64,000 bases of DNA from Phanerodontia chrysosporium (GCA_001910725.1 MJGA01000025.1:248001-312000); one strand, 5' to 3'. Positions 36,501 through 44,852 are shown, numbered from the stretch's first letter. Notes: generated by a model from the letters alone, not told the origin. Translations and numbers: made by a program.

Positions 36501-39500
36501 TCCAGCACTACAACAGGGGTTACTCGTCCGCAGGCAAAGCCCTCTGAGGTGGGTTACACCACGTTCCCCTGTCTGTACCTAAAAAGGTACTATAGTGCCC
36601 ACTTACGCCTGTGGATCGGCAAAAAACTGAACAAAGCGCAAAAGCACTTGTTCAAACAAGCCCCCAGAACCCAAAGCAATAACCTAGGCCACCAAAGGTG
36701 GAGTAGGTTGGCTAGCTTCAATCTTCTATCACATAAATGCGCTGCCCTAGCGCCTATACACCAAACCAACCAGCAATACTCACTGGCAAAGGTTTACTTG
36801 GACTACAAGGGGTGTAGCCAAGCTTGAAGACGAGGTATAGAGACTAGAGAGGTGAGATGCGATGAGATTGAAGCTGGGGAGGCACCCCCAGCCCTCAGGG
36901 TTTATATACATGTGTACCAGGTCCCCAGGGACCGGTGTTCAGGGTCCTAGCTATCTAATACCTACTACGCTATTGGCTAGTGCCCTACAGGCATTCCTAC
37001 ATTCTCCTACACGTTCCTAAATGTTCCTACGATGTCCCAGAAACCTCCAGAACGTTCCAGCACTTGTCCGGACCTGTCCAGAGACCTCCAGGGCTTTCTA
37101 GTCCATTCCGGAGTGTCTCGGCGCTTCCAGACCCTTGCCTGCTTCTAGACCTTCGACCATGTGACCCTGGGATACCGCACGTGTGCGCATCACGTGACCG
37201 CCGTATCACGTGACCGGCCCCGAGCCTAGGGCTGTCACTCCAGCGCTTTTGCATGTCACAGTTCGGAGTAATCGCTTCTGTCACCTGCTGCCCCTAACCC
37301 TAAGGGTTGAGACGAAAAACTGTGACAAAAAGTGAAGGAACCGATCATGCGGCGGCGGGAAACCATGCGTAATATTGTACGCCCAGTGGATCTATAAGCC
37401 TGGCGTGAGAGACTTACTAGCAGTTTTCACAGTGGCAGCTAGTAGTTCTTTCAAACCTCATGATTACCACCAACCAGAGGTGTAATGCTTTACAATCAAT
37501 TCTCGGCATATTTCTTCACGGACACAACACACCCGAGAAGGTGTGCGAAGTTCTAAGCCGCATGGGGATCAGCATATCCATGACCACGGTTCACGCCGCC
37601 ATCAACTCACTGTCAGCAGATGCCATGTGCTACCTATGGAAGCTCGGGCGGCGACGTCTCGTTAGCTATTGCTACGACAACTTCGATGTCACTCTAAAAA
37701 GTGCGAAATGGACGGTGGATTCCCAGAAGACGCCATCTTTGAAGCATCTAACCGCCGCATTGTTGATTTCCCTACCCCCAGGAACACTGAAATCAGATCT
37801 TCGTTGCTCTGACTATCTGTGGAAGAACTCACGCCTGAATGATAGCCTGCCCGGAAACCGACCTGGTCTTGCGCCTGAGCCGAGCTTCGAGCACATGCTC
37901 GCCATCCACCCGCAATACTGGAGTGAGGGGGACGGCTGCGCGAATGGATCCACTCGGTGGCAGGCATGGAAGTTCCTCCACGATCTGGTCCATCACGGAC
38001 CGCCATACTTCCGCCAATTCATTCCCCTTCTGGTGCCACCCGAGACAATCGACGTCGTACCGCTTTCGAAGACTGAGTGCACACCTGCGAAGGCAATGGA
38101 GAAGTCAAACTCGACAGTCTCGGGCAATCTGGAGGCGATTAGAGACTTACTCAACCAGGGAGGAATCGTATCGGGAGATGAGAACCAATCTGATGAATAC
38201 GCGTCAGACGATGAAGACGATGACGAGGAAATGAAGAAACCAAAACCAATCCGCAATTATGCTGTTCTTGTCCACGGCGACCTCGGCACAGGCGAGCGAA
38301 TTGCAGCGGTCCTGGCGCAGCGTGCAATCGAGGACACCGCATGGAGAAGGTTCCAGTTCGTCGTGTACGTCCTGGGGCTTTTCCACTTCAAGATGGCGTG
38401 CGTGGAGGCGATCTGGCGGCTAGTAATCCGACCACTATCAGCGCGGCTGGATAAGACGTCAGTAATGCAGCATGTCGGCATCCTTCGCGAGCGCGAGACG
38501 GGAATTATTGCGAAAGACCCGGGCTTCCGAAGAATGCACCAGGTCATTACTCACGATGGCCGCTGCCGAAGGCTGCACTGCTGGCTGCAAGAGGTCCGCA
38601 ACAGCGGATGCGAGAGCTTGGAGAGATGGGCTGAATCTGCGCAACCCACATTTGATGAGCTCCGTGAACTTGCGAAGCGTCTCGCGAAGACGTACGTTGG
38701 CACCACCTCGCGTATCGAAGAGCTACGAAGCGCTGAGCACCGAGACGAGCAGTTAGAGAACGCATTAGTAATCAACCTATACTACCTTCTCTACGAGGAG
38801 GTGTCGTACGCGATGAACGTCGGCGATATCGGGCGTGTCGAAGCATGCTTCGCACCGTGGACACTAATCTTCAAGACCGTCGGTAAGCACAAGTACGCGG
38901 CAGAGATGATGAAGCACATAACGAACGTACATTTTTTCTTTCCGGAGCGGCTGAAGTAAGTATATTCGAGTGTTGGTCGTCAATGGTACTGACCGTATGC
39001 GCCGTGATAGGCGAGCCGTCCGGTACTCGATGCTTGTGAATCCAACCGGTCTTCCAGGGAAATTTCGGGGCACTGATTGGGTTATCGAGTTGCAGAACCT
39101 CTACACAAAGGTTCGTCAATCATCGGCATGTGTCGGGTGTAATGCTAACATGTGAGCGACGTACGGCAGGCCGTTCTAGTCGTTCCGGGGCCGAATCGAA
39201 CTGTTGAGGCAATCATCAAGGAGTCCACCCTCATTAACATCTTCCGAAACACGCACCTCACATTGGAGAAGAACCTTGCCTTGAATTACCTGTCAACACG
39301 TCATGCTGACCCGGATATGACACAGACCTACGCCATCCTTGAGCAGCATATGAAGCAACACTTACCGTACGGCTTCTGCCAAGGTCGGAAGAGTTCACAC
39401 AAGTTTCAAGATGTCTTCATGATCGGATTGGAGCGGTTGGCGAGGAAAGCATCTACTGATACAAATATGGGTACGAGCTCTACGGGAGATGGGGCGGGTG

Positions 39501-42500
39501 AGGATGGGCAGGCCGATGCTGACAGGGAGTTGTACCCTGATGAAGATGATATCAGCTTAGATCTAGACGACGTGTAAGGGAATACATACCGACGTTGATA
39601 CATTTTGAGTGAAAGGCGACATCTCGCTGTAGTGTAAACCAAGCCATGTACTCGGAGAATACATGGCAGGCGGTGCGGCAGACCTGTCAGCGCCGTTGTA
39701 GAATGCACCACCAGGGTGTCTCAACCGACCTGCCTCCGAGCTCTCAGCATGTGGAGGGGACGGAGGTGCGGGGTCAACGAATATTGACGGTGAGTAATGG
39801 GGGTCGAAGGCGGGGCTGCTCGACCCTGCCATACTCAGGCTAGCGGCGGACGGTGAGGGGACGCGGAAGTGGCGAGGGACTAGATCATTTTGCATGAGCT
39901 AACGGCGTCACAGCATCAGCACGACTTCACGGTACTTACCTTGTCCCGACGCAGAATCCGGCAGTTGCGCAAACGTGGTTGTAGCAGCGAGAGAAGTGTT
40001 TTGATTCGGGGAAGCGAATGGTGTGGCTGATGTGGACAAGAGCGTCGAGGGCGGGGGAAGGGAGGCAAGTGAGTTTGCAGAGGAGGGGGTATCTTCGTCA
40101 TGTGGATGAGTGTTAGTGGAGACCCCGCGAGCGCGAGCAGCAACGTTAGCCGGGTTCTCGGGGTGCACGAGACATTTGGTCTTATTATTCTCTGGGAAAT
40201 AGCTTAGAGTCTATTCATGGAAACATGGAATATACGCACTGTAATGGCCAGTGACCCCACACGCGCTACAACGAGATGGGGCTCGTGTCTTGCCTTGTGC
40301 AGCTCCTTCAGTAGTGTTTGTAGACCCAGTCAGCTCGTCACTTGTCCCCGATGGCGGAGGCGAAGTCGATGGTAGTGTAGAACGCCATGAGGTGATAATA
40401 TCGAGGACTTGTGTTGCGCACCGTGAGAGCTCCTTCCAGCCGCTTAGTTCACGCTCCAGGTCCTCCTGCGTCTCCAGCTGATCTGCGAAGTCGACCACAC
40501 GGTTGAGGATTTCGTCGGTCATGAGTAGACCGACGCCCATGAGTGTGATTTGGCCCAAGCCAAAGCGGTTGACGGCCTCGGTCTTCCGCCATGCATGGAG
40601 GAGGTCGCTGAGCAGCATCTTCTCGGGCTGTCGCACGTATCCCTTCGGTAGGCGGGGACGCTGAGGCTTGCTTTGCTTCTGAAGGAGAGCGGTGACAAGC
40701 TCCTTCTTGAAGTACTTGGGGTTGCAGAGGTCGCAGCAGGAGGGAGATGATGGGAGGAGGCAACGGGTACAGCCAGTGGGGGATGTTGGGTCGCAGCGTT
40801 TGTGATCAGTCTCTGCGTGAGCAATTAGGTGAGTACGAGTTCCCAAAAAGGCAATTCCAGCGATTCTCCTCTCACCTACGCCGTCACTGCTGAAATACAG
40901 CTTGATAGCAGCTCTTCGACAGCGGAGACCCCGGTATCCTGCGTTGATAACGTCTGCGACCTCTAGATCAAGATCCTCTATCGCAGGTCGCTTTCCCTTA
41001 GCCGCTCCCCTTTTGCCGGTTGCGTGCTCTTTCGCCCTCTTCTTTTCGCGTGCCTCTCTGACATACCGAGTCTTCCGCTCATCGTATAGCTGCCTGAGCT
41101 CTTCCTCTGTCTTGTCATCAACCCTCTCGCTTGCCCCACCCTCGTCCGCATTGATCCCCATCACCTCTGTCAGCTCCTCGGCTGCCTCCTCGTCGACAAC
41201 GTCTTCTTCAGCGACGACCCTGTCTAGTTCCATATCATCGTCTTCGACTGGCCCACTGGCAACGTTCCGCATACTTGCATCCTGGTCGGCCAGCTCTACA
41301 GGCTCCGCGATGGGTGTCCCGTGCACATCGACAGCACGGCGCTTTGGGCTCCTTTCCAAATCTATAGGTTGTTGTTTCGCCTTCTTTCGCTTCTGCGCTG
41401 CTTGGGTGGCCCTGGTCGCACGTTTCTGATCCTTAGCCTTGCTTTCTAGATATTTCTCCTCAACGAAGATGATTCCAAATGCGCTATAACGTCTGTCGCG
41501 AGCGCCGCGGCCTAACCGCTGCCATAGAGTAATTAGATTACATCGTGTTCGCCATTGGACGACCAATTTGATGTCAGGAAGATCAACGCCCTAATATATT
41601 CCGTGAGATTCTGATCTTTGGTACAATTTGCACGGCGTACCATGCCAAAAGAGTCTGTGGCGCAGATGCCCCAGATTTCTCCCTTGCGCAGCTTCTCGAG
41701 AGCCTCGGCCTTGAATTCATCAGACATATTTGAGTGGAACCATACAATCTTGCCCCGGTGCTCTGTGTCCCGGATCCTCTGACGCAGGAACTTGCCGGCT
41801 GCAGTGCACTCGCTGATGCTGTCAAAAAACGCCACAAATTTGGGCGGAGCATCATCGCCTTCCTTCCAGTCCTCCGGTACGAGGAAAGCAAGATCTCGAT
41901 AAGAATCAAGGGCATGCACAATCTTTCGAACACCAATATGAATATTGGGCCTGTCATTGGGCCGGCGGATGTGAACATAGTTCCCACCAGCCAGCCCGAA
42001 GGACGTTTTGATCTCATCAAGGATCAGCGGCGAGAACGTCGCAGAAGCAAAAGCAAAAGGAGTCTCCGGAAGCAGATAACGCAACCGTGAGATCTCCGTG
42101 TATTCGGGCCGGAAGGAGCCCCATTGGGTGATGCAGTGAGCCTCATCGAATACTACAGCGAGAACCTGGGAGCGGAATGAAGTCTCTCGAAAGAGCGCTT
42201 CGAAGCCGCCCCCGTACTTCACCAGCTGCTCAGGGCTCGATATGACGACAGTGTACCGGCCGTCTTGAATATCCTTGATCCACTTTTATTAATAATCATA
42301 TACTGAGCTAGCAAGAACTGGACTTACCTTGAAATTTTGTTTCGTAGCCGTATCTCCAGTGATTGCTATGGAGGATATTCCGACAGCTTCCAGTTGGGCT
42401 ACCATCTGCGCCGCAAGGACATTGAGGGCGGTCACCACGACGAGCACCTGGCCGGGCTCGGCAAAGAGCGCCAGAGTATAGAATGCGAGTGTCTTCCCTT

Positions 42501-43783
42501 GTCCAGTACCGACATCGAGGATGACATTCTTGCCGCTCCAGATAGCCTCAGGGAACTCGTACTGCCAATGACAATTGCGCACGCCGAATCGAGCTATCAC
42601 GCGCTGGCGGACCGCGTGGATCGTCGGGGCCCCGGATGATACACAGCTACCAGATTGAGACGCGGTGCGCGCCATCAAGAAGTTTCGGCGGTGGAAGGTG
42701 AGGAGACAGCGTGGCAGAAGACATGAACACGGCAATCGCCGCGCGTTGGAATTTCCAGGGAACCCCACCGCCGGCGACGTTTGTTCGAGGTCCGCCGACG
42801 CAGGCGCCCGCGGGCGCCAACATAAAGTGCCAGTCGCCCAGGGGCGTGAGGCTTTCGAAAGATGACATAAAACGTGCTGACATATAGAATTAAAATGGTA
42901 ATTACGAGATAAAGCCCGATAATCAATTCGCGAGATAACAGCCGCTCCAAACCGCCACGACACTCCTTGAGAAAGCCCTACACGCCCCTGGGTGAATGGT
43001 CAGGAGTCTGCTATTACCCTGGCTTTCAAAGATGCGGACCAGATGACACCGAGAAGAGGAACGCTAATCGAGCGTTGTACGAGGAGCTTATCTCTCCGGA
43101 GAAGCTCCCAATGTACCTTCGTGCAGTAAGTACACTGATCTACATCTCCTCACGGTGTCCCTCTGACATTCAAACGTTGCAGCCTGATACAAATGGTCGC
43201 CGAGTCGGCGTCATCTACGGTGCACCAATGATAAAGCGGATCGTCTGCGCGTGTTGGTTCTCGCATGACGAAGCTCTCGGCCCACGCTATCTCACTCACT
43301 TTGAAGACCCTGATGTCTCTGGCGGCCTCGCACTAGAAGTTATTGCCTTCGTTGCAACCATCGTATGTGCGCTTTCTTCTCTACCATGGAATTCTGCTCA
43401 CTCAGCCACTCTCCTTGTTCTGGACTTAGGTGAGGTTCACACTCGACGACTGGGCATCTGGGTACATCAAGACTGGCAAGAACGCACCGCAGCTGCGCAG
43501 GAATGCATACGAAAGGGTCTACCGCACTCATCTACAAACCTTGAAGAACTGGCGCAAAGCGGACCGAGATAACGGCACCTCGGTTCTCGAGAGCCTACAA
43601 TGCAGCTATTGGAACGAAGCTCTGTGAGTGTTTATCATGATATTTACTCTGCTTACTAACGACTGCTGCATCAGGGAGCATGCTATGGTGCCAGACGGCG
43701 CATCCGCTGATGACGGCAGTGAACCTGAGGACGCCTGCGCTGCAGGTGCTGACTTTGCAGGGGAAAGCTTGGCATTCATGTAG
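27594..43783 (+). CDS. DUF6532-like protein gene, split by a 13.7-kb transposon
   Basis: Exons 27594-27741, 27798-27923, 27982-28179, 28232-28377, 28428-28763, 28818-29192, 29249-29322 then 43020-43125 (one exon interrupted by the insertion), 43183-43362, 43430-43623, 43675-43783. Removing the insertion and one copy of its 9-bp duplication restores 1992 nt in frame (663 aa); every exon phase fits. The N-terminus is basic (EKRRRQ) and the middle is Pro/Ser-rich. The C-terminal domain (HRGEVKDFARTVFATYY ... YLTHFEDPDVSGGLALEVIA ... LDDWASGY ... VYRTHLQTL) resembles DUF6532, a basidiomycete domain of unknown function. It lies inside the Plavaka element, so it may be transposon cargo or an accessory DNA-binding factor. 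As it stands it cannot encode the full protein. Confidence 0.8.
29314..29322. repeat. 9-bp target-site duplication (left) of DUF6589/helicase element
   Basis: CTATTACCC, repeated at 43011-43019; both copies lie in the same exon of the DUF6532-like gene. Confidence 0.95.
29323..29605 (+). repeat. Left terminal inverted repeat, 283 bp
   Basis: Matches the reverse complement of 42728-43010 with no difference seen; translated frames through both copies also agree. Confidence 0.95.
29702..39577 (+). CDS. DUF6589-like protein gene (candidate transposase), split by gypsy insertion
   Basis: Exons 29702-30260 plus 37333-37376 (interrupted by the gypsy element), 37439-38955, 39011-39110 and 39170-39577. 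Removing the retrotransposon and one AAAAG copy restores 875 codons with all phases consistent. Blocks typical of DUF6589 are seen: TTNQRCNALQSILGIFLH, SYCYDNFDVT, LKHLTAALL, LRCSDYLWK, HGDLGTGER and FHFKMACVEAIWR. Asp281/Asp284, Asp482 and Glu487 or Glu524 are conserved-looking acidic residues that could form an RNase-H-like DDE site; that is inference. An acidic tract (DDEDDDEE) lies before HGDLGTGE. The gene starts 97 bp inside the left terminal repeat boundary and its stop overlaps the end of the helicase gene by 15 bp. Confidence 0.85.
30256..30260. repeat. 5-bp target-site duplication (left) of gypsy element
   Basis: AAAAG, repeated at 37328-37332; the two copies flank the LTRs exactly. 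Confidence 0.92.
30261..30861 (-). repeat. 3' LTR of gypsy element
   Basis: 601 bp; differs from 36727-37327 at an A/T near 30267 and at a CATGTGAC/CACGTGAC site. It contains an unusual run of TTCC-rich short repeats (GTTCCTA, GTTCCAG, CCAGA). Confidence 0.93.
30862..30880 (-). promoter_or_regulatory. Polypurine tract of gypsy element
   Basis: On the minus strand AATTGGGGGTAA lies directly before the 3' LTR. Confidence 0.6.
30897..32813 (-). CDS. Integrase-chromodomain-dUTPase polyprotein fragment of gypsy element
   Basis: 638 aa in one frame. The integrase zinc region (LHHDFPGAGHPG ... CEVCQSHK) and core with Asp in SCDMITDLP, Asp in IISDRGTQF and Glu in DGQTERVNQSLE are complete. A chromodomain follows (YEVEQIVDAQ ... 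YRVRWRGYDEHSDTWEYLPNL), which in chromoviruses steers integration to marked chromatin. From about residue 511 the protein continues into a dUTPase with all five family motifs: AGLDL, PRSGLSLRG, GAGVIDRDYRGE, GDRVAQLVLE and GFGSTG. dUTPase hydrolyses dUTP to dUMP, limiting uracil in new cDNA. Upstream in frame a stop (about 32846) occurs before any RNase H motif, so Met 32813 begins just downstream of a lost region. The function is intact by motif; how it is expressed without the rest of Pol is unclear. Confidence 0.9.
   Translation of the reverse strand: MTESSSVMDHEKGPREFGKDLAEWHLEDGLLLHRGKVYVPKDDKIRADLLKLHHDFPGAGHPGRWKTLELLSRNYWWPGMSVYVKKYVAGCEVCQSHKNVNQKPAGLLQPNEVPSEPWEIISCDMITDLPESDGYNAIFVVVCRLTKRAHFLPITKEFSAKDLGNLLYERVWPLHGLPRQIISDRGTQFAAKLFQEWCRLLGIKSAMTTAFHPQADGQTERVNQSLEQYLRCYTSFRQDDWAYLLPSAEFAYNNQAHESTKNSPFFVEYGRHPRMFPEQDRVTRLSELDDWTKLRQEAQDQAKAALVLAAERMKWYYDQGKSEPLFKVGDRVWLDAKDLNLRVPSKKLAPKRVGPYEIVEQLGPVTFKLKLPVHVKIHPVFHASKLTKHVEDEVANRTRKPLPPIRVGDDEEYEVEQIVDAQPDSKGRVMYRVRWRGYDEHSDTWEYLPNLKHAMAKVKQFHRKYPDAPKAISLLQRHHDEEDEFFVRELALLQSWGADDQFEVELMNKDAKLPSRGSPESAGLDLFITEDLTLKPHDRKLASTGLRMCTPPGTYARVAPRSGLSLRGIDIGAGVIDRDYRGELKILLINNSPDTFTFHKGDRVAQLVLERISCAEPTPVSRLDSTIRSSNGFGSTGI
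32847..33587 (-). other. Non-coding gap where reverse transcriptase/RNase H is missing
   Basis: About 0.74 kb with no frame longer than about 60 codons and no RT (YxDD) or RNase H motif. A normal gypsy element would have about 1.5-2 kb of RT-RNase H coding sequence between protease and integrase. Confidence 0.8.
33588..33914 (-). CDS. Retropepsin-like protease of gypsy element
   Basis: 108 codons. TALVDSGAYAVFIS gives the aspartyl protease D-S-G motif, and ACLITDLGGKDI could supply the second conserved segment near the C-terminus. It lies downstream of gag on the same strand but in another position, 84 bp beyond the gag stop, so its translation route is unknown. It would cleave Gag and the integrase protein. 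Confidence 0.75.
   Translation of the reverse strand: MSFIIPVTLSQSREIRVQTTALVDSGAYAVFISHRFVKKHKLKTNQLAREIRVYNADGSRNKCGSIEEYAWLDIAVGDHVSRQACLITDLGGKDISSALAAQRGLVKE
33999..35576 (-). CDS. Gag of gypsy element
   Basis: 525 codons from ATG 35576. A coiled-coil-prone segment (EALRKRKTEAKTLQEQIDTL) precedes the retrotransposon Gag domain (DKASKLDDWLESMALWL ... FVNELQKGFQ ... ARFRSLARQTGF). A CCHC knuckle (CAQCGGKGHIAKEC) lies near residue 400, followed by a long Ser/Lys/acidic low-complexity tail. It should form the virus-like particle and bind the RNA. The frame is intact. Confidence 0.88.
   Translation of the reverse strand: MSLNSNPVDFGLRSAASSSGMDPWGALELGSMAEGGPTPVLAAAPLSTSYEEYSQSWVQAAQEGLTPGDFKALVDSLGNWVKAEIAQVRSEMGSEVLRLKEALRKRKTEAKTLQEQIDTLEQTRQHLSAQIAEAQNQNRVLQNAMQVLKQENESLKVLVQQGTSGGNVGLSQSLFPTMKEPDTFNGDKASKLDDWLESMALWLRHRGVMDDEKKIETAMTYLRGSAKKVMQEYFDKVADSKPLGTWTNFVNELQKGFQQTDKKDRARAEFEQLVSKKGTNEKTFNEFAARFRSLARQTGFSNEELLVKAYAHTPRAAADVLAARGRAQWATTWDGWLKDVQEILQDQRLLTGTVLSGQPQSSKDPDAMDVDALKKGSAQGKGKTAKVQKVAMSFEEAKKKGCCAQCGGKGHIAKECPSKKNNSGSSTSSSKTTNAPVASSSKASASKGKEKDKGSRHTKSSAREVYASDSERFQEVASDEESSSDSSEEEDTPKTKQKKSSSKEKAQKINRVVFSDDEDFLQGLM
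35606..36417 (-). CDS. Leader ORF upstream of gag, frameshifted
   Basis: Two overlapping frames: 36417-35878, rich in basic and Pro residues, and 35902-35606, helical (FFQKLDEQRFRV ... FAEHCRELIQELGEDW). The second frame is open further upstream (HQLRDYGRKFNG), so the two were probably one ORF joined near 36010, where one base of a C-run seems lost. It sits between the 5' LTR and gag. I recognise no domain; it may be an N-terminal Gag-like protein. Confidence 0.5.
36418..36726 (-). other. 5' untranslated leader of gypsy element
   Basis: About 310 bp between the 5' LTR and the leader ORF. I could not assign a primer-binding site with confidence; the sequence next to the LTR on the minus strand reads GAAGATTGAAGC. 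Confidence 0.5.
36727..37327 (-). repeat. 5' LTR of gypsy element
   Basis: 601 bp, near-identical to 30261-30861. Confidence 0.93.
37328..37332. repeat. 5-bp target-site duplication (right) of gypsy element
   Basis: AAAAG, the continuation of the interrupted DUF6589-like exon follows directly. Confidence 0.92.
39563..42675 (-). CDS. RecQ-like DEAH-box helicase with C-terminal zinc finger, transposon-borne
   Basis: Five exons (42675-42328, 42282-41641, 41590-40240, 40191-39940, 39879-39563) give 969 aa with all phases consistent; introns are 45-60 nt. The helicase core shows Walker A (VGTGQGKT), motif Ia region (VVVTALNVLAAQM), the DEAH box (VVFDEAHCITQWG, with the RecQ-like ITQWG), SATFSP, and motif VI (QRLGRGARD). 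RecQ-type enzymes unwind DNA 3' to 5'. The later part is highly charged, with KR-rich stretches, then a CX2C...H...C finger completed across an intron (CSACGVTGHY). It lies 53 bp inside the right terminal repeat and converges on the DUF6589-like gene. It may help process transposition intermediates, similar in principle to helicase-bearing elements such as Helitrons, although no Rep nuclease is present. Confidence 0.85.
42728..43010 (-). repeat. Right terminal inverted repeat, 283 bp
   Basis: Inverted match of 29323-29605, no difference seen. Confidence 0.95.
43011..43019. repeat. 9-bp target-site duplication (right)
   Basis: CTATTACCC, after which the DUF6532-like exon resumes in frame. Confidence 0.95.
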
Positions 43784-43919
43784 TAGCTGCCCTACTCTAG
43801 ATATTATTTCTCTAAATACATACATCTGCTCGTTACATGGTCTGACAGCCTGAATGCGCTGACATTAGTAGGCAGCGACGTCGACGAACGACGGACTGGG
43901 CGCCAAAGCTGCCCGAGGT

Positions 43920-44085
43920 CGGTAGGGCGCTAGGCTCCGAGGCGCAGCTAGGCTTGCGAGGTGTCCGAGGCACACCTAGGCACGAACCTAGCTAGGATTC
44001 GCTAGGAAAGGCCACACCTCGAGAGTGAGGGGGGGTACCTAGCACGCCTAGCCTACCTAGGAATACCTATAGAGGCGCAGCTAGG
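43920..44085. repeat. Subterminal CTAGG/CCTAG array of Plavaka element
   Basis: About ten CTAGG or CCTAG sites in some 165 bp, several as the palindrome CCTAGG, just inside the right end of the Plavaka element. Chance would give fewer than one. CACTA-group elements carry clusters of short subterminal repeats that the transposase binds. Confidence 0.6.
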
Positions 44086-44574
44086 TATGTGCAACTTTCC
44101 TGATGACAACACCCGCCTCCCGACTATGCCCCCGATTCGAAGTTTTCTTCTCATAGTTTGTACGACCCTTGACTTTCAGGCGGTATGGGTGGACACCGGG
44201 GGAGTTCTGACGCGAGACGGGGAACCGTCGAGCGTACCCCACTGCGGCAAGAGGCACACCGACCCAGGAGACCATCGTCTCCATATGCGCAACTGGTTTA
44301 GAACCCAGTGTCCAGCGTAACATGCCGGCCCGTACCGCCTGCGACGTCTTGAGGCTCGCTTTTCTTCGCCGACCCCTTTCCCCCATTATTTTCTTTGTGG
44401 CACTCGCCCTCGTGGCTAACGCCTGTGTTTCACGTCTACCTAGACTACGATACATGTATCTTTACATTAGCCTGGTATCGTCCACCATAGGGCCCTGCCC
44501 TCAAGGACGTAAAACACGGAGTTCAAAAAAAAAAAAAAAAATCAGGCGAGCGGTGGAAACATCTGTCGAAACGT
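44086..44574. other. Non-coding right part of Plavaka element with poly-A tract
   Basis: No convincing gene. A run of 17 A lies at 44525-44541, exactly where the right terminal region stops matching the left one. Confidence 0.55.
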
Positions 44575-44721
44575 AACATTTACGAGGGGATTTTCAACTC
44601 CCCACTTTCACCCGGAAACCTAGGTACAGACACCGGTGCACAGCGCTTTTTCACGCGTTGACCTGTGGCTTTTTGCGCGGCCGGTTCAGGGCGAAATTCG
44701 CGGCTTCGCAACCTTGCAGTG
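44575..44721 (-). repeat. Right terminal inverted repeat of Plavaka element
   Basis: Reverse-complemented it starts CACTGCAAGGTTGCGAAG and aligns with 21257-21430. Confidence 0.7.
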
Positions 44722-44852
44722 GTCCCCTGCTGAATCTTCAGGGTTGCCGAAACTCACGGTCTACTAGCAATTATCCAAGGCTTGCCTAGACAGCCTATGT
44801 GTCAGGACAAAGCATCACAGCATGATCGTTCCACTCACCAGATTACCACCGT

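Larger units (their letters stand above)
30261..37327 (-). mobile_element. Ty3/gypsy-type element lacking reverse transcriptase, with dUTPase domain
   Basis: 7067 bp with 601-bp LTRs that differ at only two positions noticed by eye, LTR ends TGTCACA...TGTGATA (minus strand), a purine tract and a 5-bp duplication. Reading on the minus strand: leader ORF, Gag, protease, about 0.8 kb non-coding, integrase-chromodomain-dUTPase. The region where reverse transcriptase and RNase H should lie is absent. It is inserted in the first exon of the DUF6589-like gene. Confidence 0.93.
29323..43010. mobile_element. TIR transposon carrying DUF6589-like and RecQ-like helicase genes
   Basis: 13,688 bp as it stands, about 6.6 kb without the inner gypsy element. 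It is bounded by 283-bp inverted repeats starting CAGACTCCTGACC, with a 9-bp target duplication and an in-frame empty site in the interrupted host exon. Two convergent multi-exon genes fill it. No known transposase family (Plavaka, KDZ, hAT, Mutator, Tc1) was recognised inside, leaving the DUF6589-like protein as the best transposase candidate. Confidence 0.9.
21257..44721. mobile_element. Plavaka-type (CACTA-like) DNA transposon with nested insertions
   Basis: The left end at 21257 reads CACTGCAAGGTTGCGAAG. The right end at 44721, reverse-complemented, starts identically, and the two align by eye for about 170 bp (shared blocks include AGGTTTCCGGGTGAAAGT and CCCTCGTAAATGTTACGT). Between them lie the Plavaka transposase gene and a divergent DUF6532-like gene. 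Subtracting the 13.7-kb inner insertion leaves about 9.8 kb. No matching short duplication is seen at the ends (CCC left, GTC right), and the left end is entangled with the inverted-repeat element at 20376-22549, so the exact left boundary is uncertain. Confidence 0.6.

Noticed and set aside
42289..42963. 224-codon minus frame beginning MSWRFGAAV and a twin at 29370
   Set aside because: Its first part is the terminal inverted repeat read through; the helicase gene starts at the later Met (42675).
29323..43010. Helitron, because a helicase is present
   Set aside because: Helitrons lack inverted repeats and target duplications and carry a Rep nuclease fused to a Pif1-type helicase; this element has inverted repeats, a 9-bp duplication and a RecQ-like helicase.
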